Source: CAKSQF01 sp964569225 (GTDB lineage: Bacteria; Bacillota; Clostridia; Oscillospirales; CAG-272). From it: a stretch of 64,000 nt of DNA. The notes below the pieces were generated by a model, which had not been told where the DNA came from, searched no databases, and saw only the letters and a list, made by a program, of their open reading frames with translations. The position numbers and the translations under genes are program-made. Below, piece by piece: positions 33,611 through 41,679 of the stretch (position 1 is its first letter; every line of letters starts with the position of its first letter). The stretch lies in contig CAZMTU010000002.1 of the NCBI GenBank assembly GCA_964569225.1, positions 1-64,000 of the forward strand, given 5' to 3'.

Positions 33611-36600
33611 ATGCTGAGCCTTACCAATATTGTAAAAGAGTACCGAACAGGCGATACGGTCGTAGCTGCCCTGAAAGGGGTTTCCATTGATTTTCGTGAG
33701 CATGAATTCGTATCTATTTTGGGGCATTCCGGCTGCGGAAAAACCACACTGCTGAATATCATCGGAGGACTGGACCAATATACAACCGGCGATCTTGTGA
33801 TCAACGGAAAATCCACAAAGGAATTCAAAGACGCGGACTGGGACGCCTATCGGAATCACTCGATCGGCTTTGTCTTTCAGTCCTACAATCTGATTCCTCA
33901 CCAAACTGTGCTGGCCAATGTAGAGCTGGCGCTGACGCTTTCAGGCGTATCCAAGGCGGAGCGCCGTCAGCGGGCAATTGACGCCTTGACCAAAGTCGGG
34001 CTTGCCGATCAAATTCATAAAAAGCCCAACCAAATGTCCGGCGGTCAGATGCAGCGGGTTGCCATCGCGCGGGCGCTGGTAAACAACCCTGATATCCTGC
34101 TGGCGGATGAACCTACCGGCGCGCTGGACTCCGCCACCTCCGTTCAGATCATGGATATCCTGAAAGAGATTTCCAAAGACAAGCTGATCATCATGGTCAC
34201 TCACAATCCGGAGCTGGCAGAGCTTTATTCTTCTCGGATCGTGCGGCTTCAGGACGGACTGATTGTAAGCGATTCGCGGCCTTACACACCGAATCAGGAA
34301 TCAACGTCCTCCGTTTCCTTATCCGCCGCAGAAACCGCCAATCAGAAAAGGTCGGATCAAAAGAAAAAAACGAAGCGGGTCAAAAACAAATCCATGTCCT
34401 ATTTCACCGCTCTCTCGCTGTCAATGAATAATCTAATGACCAAAAAGGGCAGGACCTTTCTTACCTCCTTCGCGGGTTCTATCGGCATAATCGGAATCGC
34501 ACTGATTCTTTCGCTTTCTAACGGCATTGATCTCTATATTCAGCGGGTTCAGGAAGATACGCTTTCCTCCTATCCGCTTTCGATCCAGCAAACAAGCGTA
34601 GATATGACTTCCATGATGACCTCCATGATGGGACTGTCTACGAACGCGGGCAATCATGAAAACGACGCCGTATATACCAATGCTATCGTGTATGAAATGA
34701 TGAAAACCATGATGGATGAGATCAAAATCAATGATCTGGCATCCTTCAAAACATTTATTGAAAGCGGCGACAGCAATATCAAAGACTATCTTTCCGCTAT
34801 TCAATACACCTACGGTATCCCGCTGTATGTCTATGCTTCCGATCCAGAGGAAATGCTGCTGGTAAATCCCTCTCAGGTGCTGGCAGACGCCTTTCAGGCA
34901 GCCCACATGACCGCAATGGTTGCTATGGCAAATTTCAATATTTGGTCGGAAATGCTGGATAATACTGATTTGATTCATTCGCAATATGATCTGCTACAAG
35001 GAAAATGGCCGGAAAAGTATGATGAGATCGTGCTGGTCGTGGATGAAAACAATGAAGTTTCCGATTTGACGCTTTATTCGCTGGGATTAAAGGACCCGGA
35101 CGAACTAAATCAGATGATTCTTTCCGCTCAGAAGGGTGAAGCCTTCGACAACACCTCTGAAGTCTATTCCTACGACGATATTTTGAACCTGACCTTCAGG
35201 GCGGTATTGCCTACCGATCAGTACGTCCAACAGGCCGACGGAAGCTGGCTGTATCAGGGCGACAACCTCTCTTTTATGAAAAATCTCATCTCCAATGGCT
35301 TGGAACTGAAGGTTGTCGGTATTCTGCGCCCCAGCGAAAATGCCGTTTCCACCAGCATTTCAGGCAATATCGGTTATCTTTCCTCTCTCACCGAGGAAAT
35401 GATCCGCCGTGCAGAGTCCAGCGCCATCGTTCAGCAGCTAAAATCCAATCCAGATATTGATGTAACCAACGGATTGGAATTCAACTACGGTCAGTATGAT
35501 CATCTGGACGAAGCACAAAAGGCAGCTTATTTTGATCAGTATGTCGCCGGATTAGACGATGCCAAGAAGGCTGAACTGATGCTGGCAATGCTCTCTACCA
35601 TGTCCGGGGAGGCGCTTTCCAAGCTGGTGGACGAACGGACAGCCTCTATGACGCGGGAAGAAATGCTGCAAAAAATTAATGAAAATCTCACCATAGACTC
35701 ACTGGTACGGCAGATTCAACTGAAAATGATCAAGCTGTCTGTAGCGCAAATGATTGCCGCCAACCCCGAATATGCTGAATATTTTGCTGATATGAGCGAT
35801 GACGACCTGCTTGCCATGGCAGAAGAACAAGCAGGCGCGGCCAGTCCGGAGGAACAAGCGGCACAGCTTCAGCAATTTCTTGCCGCGTCAGACGATCAGA
35901 CATTATTGGAGCTGGTCAAGCTGATCTACGCCGAACAGATTGCCACCGATTATGAAAACACCGTACTGGCAGAATACGCCGCTATGAGTGAAGCAGCGCT
36001 TGCGGTGCAATTTGATATGGAATATGCCGAAAAAACGCCGCAAGACAAGGTGCAGCTCTATGATGCATATATGCCGGTACAGGTATCTGAAAACACCTAT
36101 GAGGAAGTACTGGCGGCACTGGGTTCCGCCGACCTTTCCTCTCCTGTTTCCATCAACCTTTACCCTAAGGATTTCGCAGCCAAAGAAGCCATTGAAGAAA
36201 TCATTTCCGAATATAACGAGGGAAAAGAAGAAAGCCAGCAAATTTCTTATACCGACTACGTAGGCTTGCTGATGTCCTCCGTTTCAACTATCGTAAGCTT
36301 TGTTTCATATGCCCTCATTGCCTTCGTCTCCATTTCACTGGTAGTTTCATCCATCATGATCGGCATTATCACTTATATTTCCGTGTTGGAACGGACCAAG
36401 GAAATCGGTATCCTCCGTGCCATCGGCGCTTCCAAGCGAGATATATCCCGTGTATTCAACGCCGAAACGCTGATCGTAGGATTAGTTGCCGGTGTGCTGG
36501 GCATCTTGGTCAGCCTGCTGTTCTGTCTTCCTATCAATTTGATCATCAGCGCGCTTGCCGATGTAAACAATATTGCCTCTATGCCGTGGCTCGGCGCTGT

Positions 36601-36703
36601 AATTCTTATCGCGCTCAGCGTGGTATTGACCACTATTGCCGGTCTGATCCCTTCAAGGCTTGCCGCGAAGAAGGATCCCGTTGTGGCGCTGCGCAGCGAA
36701 TAA
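33611..36703 (+). CDS. ABC transporter, ATPase fused to MacB/FtsX-type permease
   Basis: A 1030-residue fusion. The ATPase (about 1-225) has Walker A GHSGCGKTT near residue 39, MSGGQMQRVAIARAL near 143 and Walker B ILLADEPTGALD near 162. After a Lys-rich linker comes a first helix (about 275-297), then a very long extracytoplasmic region (about 300-880) rich in Met, Asp and Gln, then three helices (about 885-925, 950-978, 988-1012) with the FtsX phrase RTKEIGILRAIGASKRDI. ATG 33611 follows GGGGAG. Probably a MacB-like exporter of peptides or lipids, or a mechanotransmission system. It stands alone between terminators. Confidence 0.92.
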   Translation: MLSLTNIVKEYRTGDTVVAALKGVSIDFREHEFVSILGHSGCGKTTLLNIIGGLDQYTTGDLVINGKSTKEFKDADWDAYRNHSIGFVFQSYNLIPHQTVLANVELALTLSGVSKAERRQRAIDALTKVGLADQIHKKPNQMSGGQMQRVAIARALVNNPDILLADEPTGALDSATSVQIMDILKEISKDKLIIMVTHNPELAELYSSRIVRLQDGLIVSDSRPYTPNQESTSSVSLSAAETANQKRSDQKKKTKRVKNKSMSYFTALSLSMNNLMTKKGRTFLTSFAGSIGIIGIALILSLSNGIDLYIQRVQEDTLSSYPLSIQQTSVDMTSMMTSMMGLSTNAGNHENDAVYTNAIVYEMMKTMMDEIKINDLASFKTFIESGDSNIKDYLSAIQYTYGIPLYVYASDPEEMLLVNPSQVLADAFQAAHMTAMVAMANFNIWSEMLDNTDLIHSQYDLLQGKWPEKYDEIVLVVDENNEVSDLTLYSLGLKDPDELNQMILSAQKGEAFDNTSEVYSYDDILNLTFRAVLPTDQYVQQADGSWLYQGDNLSFMKNLISNGLELKVVGILRPSENAVSTSISGNIGYLSSLTEEMIRRAESSAIVQQLKSNPDIDVTNGLEFNYGQYDHLDEAQKAAYFDQYVAGLDDAKKAELMLAMLSTMSGEALSKLVDERTASMTREEMLQKINENLTIDSLVRQIQLKMIKLSVAQMIAANPEYAEYFADMSDDDLLAMAEEQAGAASPEEQAAQLQQFLAASDDQTLLELVKLIYAEQIATDYENTVLAEYAAMSEAALAVQFDMEYAEKTPQDKVQLYDAYMPVQVSENTYEEVLAALGSADLSSPVSINLYPKDFAAKEAIEEIISEYNEGKEESQQISYTDYVGLLMSSVSTIVSFVSYALIAFVSISLVVSSIMIGIITYISVLERTKEIGILRAIGASKRDISRVFNAETLIVGLVAGVLGILVSLLFCLPINLIISALADVNNIASMPWLGAVILIALSVVLTTIAGLIPSRLAAKKDPVVALRSE

Positions 36704-36727
36704 AGCGATTAACCATCCGTCTAAATC

Positions 36728-36760
36728 AAACGCCCCGACGCAAATTGCGTCGGGGCGTTT
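36728..36760. terminator. Bidirectional terminator between the ABC fusion and bioY
   Basis: A 15-bp perfect stem, AAACGCCCCGACGCA (36728-36742) with its complement at 36746-36760 and a 3-base loop, flanked by A and T runs on both sides. Confidence 0.92.
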
Positions 36761-36775
36761 GATGTATCACGCGCA

Positions 36776-37330
36776 TTACAGCTTCAAATATTTGCTCAGA
36801 CGATTGGTCAGCAGGCAGGCTACTACAATTTTCAGGAGATCGGGCAGCAAAAAAGGAATCACGCAAAGAGAAAGCGCCTTTCCCACTGTAATAGCGCCGG
36901 TATTTTGCGTATACAGCAAAATATACCAGACCGTACCAAAAAGGTAGCAAACCGCTGTCCCGCCTATCATGCCTACCGCAAGCGCCCAAATTTTACGGCC
37001 GAAAAAGTGAATCATCACACCTGTAACCAACGCAATGAAAATAAATCCAATAATATATCCTCCAGTAGTGCCAAGCAGCACTCCAATTCCGCCTCTTCCG
37101 CCGCTGAATACCGGCAGTCCGATGGCGCCAAGCGCTATGTAAAGAAGAACAGAAATACTTCCCCACTTCAGTCCTAACATCCCGACCGCAATGTAAACAG
37201 CAAGCGTTTGCAGCGTAATTGGGATCGGTCCTATGGGAAATTGGGGAATCAGCGCGCATACCACAATCAGCGCGGTAAAAAGCGCGGTACAGACCATTGC
37301 GTAAACTGTTTTGTTTCTTTTCATTTTCAA
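36776..37330 (-). CDS. bioY: Biotin transporter substrate-binding (S) component BioY
   Basis: A 184-residue membrane protein with about six helices. The BioY signatures are present: PIPITLQTLAVYIAVGMLG near residue 32 and LPVFSGGRGGIGVLLGTTGGY near 72. It takes up biotin, alone or with a shared energising module of the ECF type, which is not seen in this window. Initiation is at TTG 37330 (6 bases after AAAGG) or ATG 37324. A BirA operator overlies its promoter and even its ribosome site, so it should be repressed when biotin is plentiful. Confidence 0.94.
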   Translation of the reverse strand: MKMKRNKTVYAMVCTALFTALIVVCALIPQFPIGPIPITLQTLAVYIAVGMLGLKWGSISVLLYIALGAIGLPVFSGGRGGIGVLLGTTGGYIIGFIFIALVTGVMIHFFGRKIWALAVGMIGGTAVCYLFGTVWYILLYTQNTGAITVGKALSLCVIPFLLPDLLKIVVACLLTNRLSKYLKL

Positions 37331-37388
37331 TGTAAACCTTTCTTTATTGATTGGTTTACATTATAGCAAATCTATCCTCTATTGTCAA
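37331..37388 (-). promoter_or_regulatory. bioY promoter with BirA operator
   Basis: On the minus strand: -35 TTGACA (37388-37383), 17-base spacer, -10 TATAAT (37365-37360). Directly overlapping the -10 begins the inverted repeat TGTAAACC, 14 bases, GGTTTACA (37353-37360 and 37331-37338), the same half-sites as the Escherichia coli bio operator. One half-site covers the end of the -10 and the other contains the GG of the ribosome site. BirA-biotinoyl-AMP binding would block RNA polymerase. Confidence 0.9.
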
Positions 37389-37402
37389 CCGTTTTAATAA
37401 AA

Positions 37403-37870
37403 TTAGTCGACATTTTTTTTAGATTCTAACCACAAAAGATATTTTTTACGTTCAATGCCGCAGGAAAAACCGCCTAATTCACCGTTTGTTCGAACTACCC
37501 TGTGGCAAGGAATCAGAATCAGAAGAGGATTGGCTCCTACCGCTTTTCCCACCGCTCTGCAAGCCGCCGGCATTCCAATGGCATGGGCAATTTCACTATA
37601 ACTGACCGTTTTACCGTATGGAATGGTTTGAAGCGCTTTCCATACCCGCTGCTGAAACAATGTTCCCCTGGGCGAAAGCGGCAGATCAAATATGGGACGA
37701 CAGCCGGCAAAATACTCGGTCAACGCCTGCTTTGCCCGCTCGATCAATGGGCAGCCGCATACTTCTTCAGTTAGCGGCGATTGATCTGTAAACATTACCG
37801 AAGTCAGCGCGCCTGCCTCCGCTTCAATCCGTAGATTTCCCAGCGGAGTAGCGCAATATCCGTAACTCAT
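37403..37870 (-). CDS. ogt: Methylated-DNA--protein-cysteine methyltransferase
   Basis: A 155-residue suicide repair protein that removes methyl groups from O6-methylguanine. The active-site motif IPCHRVV is near residue 124, preceded by the recognition helix block SYSEIAHAIGMPAACRAVG near 95. The frame is open far upstream, but the natural start is ATG 37870, because the protein from there is a complete family member. The ATG overlaps the stop of the upstream lipoprotein gene (ATGA), so the two are translationally coupled. No Ada-type N-terminal domain. Confidence 0.93.
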   Translation of the reverse strand: MSYGYCATPLGNLRIEAEAGALTSVMFTDQSPLTEEVCGCPLIERAKQALTEYFAGCRPIFDLPLSPRGTLFQQRVWKALQTIPYGKTVSYSEIAHAIGMPAACRAVGKAVGANPLLILIPCHRVVRTNGELGGFSCGIERKKYLLWLESKKNVD

Positions 37871-38553
37871 TTTACTACCGTTCCTCCCCATTCTACCGCG
37901 GTAAAGCCCTTCCGCGCAATTTCCTCGGCTGCGGGCGGCACCGGTTCGGCTATTTCTACCGGCGCGTCCACCGGTATCAGCGTCATAAACAGGCGTATCA
38001 GTTTGTCGGGAGCGGGATTGATGTAATAAACAGCAGCGGCAAGATAATTCGGATCGTTGAAGATGACAAGCTGATAGGCATTTGCTTCCATTATAGGCAG
38101 CCAATATTCGGCAAACTCCGCTGCTTCGGCTTCGTTCAGCCCCCATTTAGGCAGCATATCGGCAAGAAAGGCGGACGCTTCGCCCCCTGCCACACAGTAA
38201 CCTACTGAACGGTCGGGATGATACGCCAAGGATGCTTCCCAAAAAAGATACGGATAGCTTTTCCCGTCAGCCGCAAACAGTGTGCCATCTGGGTCAGCAT
38301 CCACAAGCCATCCGTCATTGTAAAGCGGCTCAGTCACAAGAAATTCACCGTTCAGATCCAATCTGACCGATATTTCAGAGGACAATTCAGGATAAAGGTA
38401 GAGTACCGGCTTATATACAGTTGTTTGATCGTCCATGTTCGGCTCACAGCCGGTAAAGAGCAGACCGGAGGTCAGCAAAGCAAAACAAAGCGCCAGCGAA
38501 AGCAAACAGCGTAAAAATTTGCGGGACAATTTGCGAAGCAACGTATTTTTCAT
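37867..38553 (-). CDS. Lipoprotein of unknown function with KPVLYLYPE motif
   Basis: A 228-residue lipoprotein. A Lys/Arg-rich start, a hydrophobic segment (about residues 14-34) and the lipobox-like Phe-Thr-Gly-Cys place the lipid on Cys36 or close to it. The mature part starts with KPVLYLYPE near residue 48, a phrase seen in a family of uncharacterised proteins. Aromatic-rich stretches follow, and near the end a Pro/Glu-rich linker. GGAAAGGAAG precedes the ATG. It overlaps the methyltransferase gene by 4 bases; a functional link between a surface lipoprotein and a DNA-repair enzyme is not obvious. Confidence 0.8.
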   Translation of the reverse strand: MKNTLLRKLSRKFLRCLLSLALCFALLTSGLLFTGCEPNMDDQTTVYKPVLYLYPELSSEISVRLDLNGEFLVTEPLYNDGWLVDADPDGTLFAADGKSYPYLFWEASLAYHPDRSVGYCVAGGEASAFLADMLPKWGLNEAEAAEFAEYWLPIMEANAYQLVIFNDPNYLAAAVYYINPAPDKLIRLFMTLIPVDAPVEIAEPVPPAAEEIARKGFTAVEWGGTVVK

Positions 38554-38602
38554 AGAGGTTCTTCCTTTCCGTTAAGCTTATTTACTTGATTTTTATAAAA
38601 AG

Positions 38603-38636
38603 AGAGCCTTGCGCAGTCATTTAGACGCAAGGCTCT
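38603..38636 (-). terminator. Terminator after ridA
   Basis: An 11-bp perfect stem AGAGCCTTGCG (38603-38613) with its complement at 38626-38636. On the minus strand it follows the ridA stop by a few bases and runs into TTTTTAT. Confidence 0.9.
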
Positions 38637-38642
38637 TCCATT

Positions 38643-39014
38643 TTACAGCTCAGCGACTACTTCGATCTCTGCCAGTACATTCTTGGGCAGCGTTTTCACC
38701 GCCACACAGGAGCGGGCGGGCTTGGAAGTGAAATACTTGCCGTATACAGCGTTGAACGCGGCAAAATCGTTCATATCCGCAAGAAAGCAGACGGTTTTTA
38801 CTGCCTTATCCATAGAAGTACCCGCAGCTTCCAATACAGCGGTCAAATTCCTGCAAATCTGTTCGGTCTGTCCTTCAATAGTCGTTTCCTCTACTGCGCC
38901 GGAAGCGGGGTTGATAGCAATCTGACCGGAAGTAAATACCAGCCCGCCGGTCTTTATTGCCTGAGAGTAAGGCCCGATGGCGTCGGGCGCTGATTCAGTG
39001 TATACTTTTTCCAT
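38643..39014 (-). CDS. ridA: RidA-family 2-iminobutanoate/2-iminopropanoate deaminase
   Basis: A 123-residue RidA/YjgF protein. The substrate-binding arginine is in the block KPARSCVAV near residue 105, and the N-terminal phrase SAPDAIGPYSQAIK is characteristic. RidA hydrolyses the reactive enamine/imine made by pyridoxal-phosphate dehydratases. Its position directly downstream of a threonine dehydratase, whose product it quenches, makes functional sense. AAGGAGATAG precedes the ATG. Confidence 0.94.
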   Translation of the reverse strand: MEKVYTESAPDAIGPYSQAIKTGGLVFTSGQIAINPASGAVEETTIEGQTEQICRNLTAVLEAAGTSMDKAVKTVCFLADMNDFAAFNAVYGKYFTSKPARSCVAVKTLPKNVLAEIEVVAEL

Positions 39015-39165
39015 CTTTCTATCTCCTTATTAGATGTTTTAAAGTTCAATTTTACTCGATATCGCCTAAAAAATTCATAATTAACTGTCCGAATTCCCGT
39101 ATATTCAAATGTGTTTTCAGTAATTTTCAGTAAATTCGGTTTAACGCGCCGTTGACATAAAATTT

Positions 39166-40374
39166 TCACCAATTTTTCTCATCGCTGAGCTTATACCCGG
39201 CATCTGCCAATGCCTCAGTAATCTGGCGGATATGCTCAAAGTTTTTAGTTTCCAGCAGCAAATGCAGGAAACAGCCGGTAATCTCCGACGCATCGCTGGC
39301 TCGCTCATGATGCACCGAGATTACATTTCCGCCGTTTTCGGCAATGATTTTGGACACAGCCGCAAGCTGTCCGGGTTTATCGGACAGTTCAATGCAAAGA
39401 TTGCAGGAACGGCCGGATTTTAAAAGTCCCCGTTTAATTACACGGGAAAGAATGGTTACATCAATATTGCCGCCCGAAATCACACAAACTACCTTTTTCC
39501 CTTCCACCGGAATCTTATGGAACATAACGGCGGCCACCGGTGCGGCGCCTGCCCCTTCGGCAATCATCTTGTGCTTTTCGATCAGCGACAGGATAGCGGA
39601 AGAAATTTCATCCTCCGTAACCGTCACGATCCCATCCAAAAGCTTCGAGCAATATTCAAAGGTATGCTCGCCCGGTTCTTTGACCGCGATCCCATCTGCA
39701 ACCGTTTTCACCGATTCCAGACGGGTAATTTTCCCGTTAGCAATAGACATCGCCATACTGGGTGCGCCTGCTGCCTGAACCCCATACACTTTAATATTGG
39801 GATTCAGTGCTTTCGCGGCAAATGCGATTCCGGAGCACAGCCCGCCGCCGCCTACCGCCGCCACAATAACGTCCGCGTTCGGCAGTTCATCCAAAATCTC
39901 CACACCGATAGTCGCTTGACCGGCAATCACATTTTCATCGTCAAAAGGGTGAACAAAGGTATAATGACGCGCTGCCTGCAATTCCAGTGCCTTGTTATAG
40001 GCGTCGTCATATACGCCGGGCACCATGCAGACCTCCGCACCGTAGCCCTTGGTCGCCTCCACCTTTAAAATAGGCGCTCCCTCAGGCAGACAGATCAGCG
40101 ATTTGATCCCATATTTGGTAGCGGCCAGCGCCACGCCCTGCGCATGATTGCCTGCGGAGCACGCGATCACCCCTCTGGCTTTTTCCTCATCTGAAAGCTG
40201 AGAAATTTTGTAAGCTGCCCCTCTGACCTTAAAGGAACCGGTCATCTGAAGATTTTCCGGCTTCAGATAAAGCTGACACTCATTTCCCATCAGGGGGGAG
40301 GGCACTAATTCGGTATGACGGACCACATCCTTCAGTACAAAGGCAGCATGATAAACCTTATCAAGCGTTAACAA
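39166..40374 (-). CDS. ilvA: Threonine ammonia-lyase with C-terminal ACT domain
   Basis: A 402-residue fold-type II pyridoxal-phosphate enzyme that converts threonine to 2-oxobutanoate and ammonia. The lysine that binds the cofactor is in SFKVRGA near residue 50, and the glycine loop is AAVGGGGLCSG near 180. An ACT-like domain occupies about 325-402. The length matches the short, TdcB/IlvA type with a single ACT domain, so it may be either catabolic or for isoleucine synthesis. The frame opens at GTG 40383, too close to AAAAGGAA; TTG 40374 has better spacing and gives the usual family start. RidA follows. Confidence 0.93.
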   Translation of the reverse strand: MLTLDKVYHAAFVLKDVVRHTELVPSPLMGNECQLYLKPENLQMTGSFKVRGAAYKISQLSDEEKARGVIACSAGNHAQGVALAATKYGIKSLICLPEGAPILKVEATKGYGAEVCMVPGVYDDAYNKALELQAARHYTFVHPFDDENVIAGQATIGVEILDELPNADVIVAAVGGGGLCSGIAFAAKALNPNIKVYGVQAAGAPSMAMSIANGKITRLESVKTVADGIAVKEPGEHTFEYCSKLLDGIVTVTEDEISSAILSLIEKHKMIAEGAGAAPVAAVMFHKIPVEGKKVVCVISGGNIDVTILSRVIKRGLLKSGRSCNLCIELSDKPGQLAAVSKIIAENGGNVISVHHERASDASEITGCFLHLLLETKNFEHIRQITEALADAGYKLSDEKNW

Positions 40375-40392
40375 TACAGACACTTCCTTTTG

Positions 40393-41127
40393 TCAGCCGT
40401 TCGCTTTTCCGGTAAGCTCCGGCAACGCGGCGGCAAATTCCATGAATTCACGAAAGGTTCCGTGACTGAGTGTATTATAGCACGCTCCGTCCGGATTTTC
40501 AAGATAATCGGTAATTAAATATACCGAAAAACCAAGTTTTTTTGCCGCCATATCCTCTTGCAGATTGTTTCCGATCATCATGCAATGCTCAGGTGTTTCC
40601 CCTATTTTTTCGAGAATTTCCTGAAAATACCGCAGATTCGGTTTACAATAGCTGCTGTTTTCATAGGATGTTATCCGGCAAAAATCCTCCGGCTTCAGTC
40701 CGGACCAGCCAAGTCTTGTATGTACCGCCGTCATGGGAAACATCGGATTGGTCGCCAGCACCAGCCGATAGCCTTTAGCCTTAAGCTGCGCGATCAGCTC
40801 GGCGGAGGGAAAGCGCTCCCCCATCACCTCCCGCACCTCATCAAACTCATTTCGATAGAAATCGTTCAGTTCAGCATCCAGCTTCTCCCTGACATCACTG
40901 CCCAGCAGCTTTGCGGCCGTTTCCCAAAACACCTCGCAATTAGACCTTTCCCCGTTATTCGCTATCATGGCGTAGGTCCCCTTCCAAAGCGCATCCGAAA
41001 AAGCGTCAGGCGCATAGCCGTATTCCGCCGCTTTCCTACAGATCGCTTTCATATACCGCCTCACAAACAGGGTCTGATCCAGCGGACAAAGGGTTCCGTC
41101 CAGATCAAAAAACAGGGTTTTTATCAT
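40393..41127 (-). CDS. HAD-family hydrolase
   Basis: A 244-residue HAD phosphatase. Motif I FFDLDGTLCPLD is at residues 6-17, motif II is LVLATNPMF near 128, motif III Lys is in YCKPNLRYF near 175, and motif IV is MIGNNLQEDMAA near 197, where Asp of the usual GDxxxxD has become Asn (GNNLQED). GGAG precedes the ATG. Together with the CBS gene 25 bases upstream it may form a small operon. Substrate unknown. Confidence 0.88.
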   Translation of the reverse strand: MIKTLFFDLDGTLCPLDQTLFVRRYMKAICRKAAEYGYAPDAFSDALWKGTYAMIANNGERSNCEVFWETAAKLLGSDVREKLDAELNDFYRNEFDEVREVMGERFPSAELIAQLKAKGYRLVLATNPMFPMTAVHTRLGWSGLKPEDFCRITSYENSSYCKPNLRYFQEILEKIGETPEHCMMIGNNLQEDMAAKKLGFSVYLITDYLENPDGACYNTLSHGTFREFMEFAAALPELTGKANG

Positions 41128-41152
41128 TTTTTACTCCACTAATTTTTTAGTT

Positions 41153-41590
41153 TCACTCAGAATCGCTTACAAGCTTGGCGCTGACCGGCGTTTGATCGAT
41201 GCTTCGGGCAAAATACTGAATAATGTCGCTCCGCCGCACAATACCGATAAAGCTGCCGCTGTCATCCACTACCGGAACAAAATTCTGTCCCGCCGCGCAT
41301 TGCAGCAGTTCCTCCATGGAAGTCGTCACCGGCATTGCCTTCACGCGATCCGACTTCATAATATCCTTTATCTTCGCTTCGTGAAGCGCCGCCGTCCGCA
41401 ATTCCCGATCCGCGAGATACCACAGAAAATCCCCTTCGCTGACCGCGCCTAAATATTTGCCCTCTCTGGACAAAACCGGAAGCGCGGTAAACCCGCTCTC
41501 CCGCAGACATGTCAGTCCGCGGCGCAGGGAAAAATCTTCATACACATAATCCACCATGCTTTTAGGCTGCAGAAAAAAAGCTACATTCAA
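41153..41590 (-). CDS. Small CBS-domain protein
   Basis: A 145-residue protein made of a pair of CBS domains: the first around LRESGFTALPVLSREGKYLGAVSEGD (residues 29-55), the second around AAGQNFVPVVDDSGSFIGIVRRSDII (near 98-125). CBS pairs bind adenine nucleotides or S-adenosylmethionine and act as energy sensors. The start is TTG 41590 after GAGGTGA. No enzyme domain is attached, so it probably acts on a partner protein. Confidence 0.88.
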   Translation of the reverse strand: MNVAFFLQPKSMVDYVYEDFSLRRGLTCLRESGFTALPVLSREGKYLGAVSEGDFLWYLADRELRTAALHEAKIKDIMKSDRVKAMPVTTSMEELLQCAAGQNFVPVVDDSGSFIGIVRRSDIIQYFARSIDQTPVSAKLVSDSE

Positions 41591-41679
41591 TTTGGTTCAC
41601 CTCATAATTATTATAACGGATAGTCATGAACAGAAGATAAACGAAATTTTCCGCCGATGTAACAATTTGTCAGGATATT

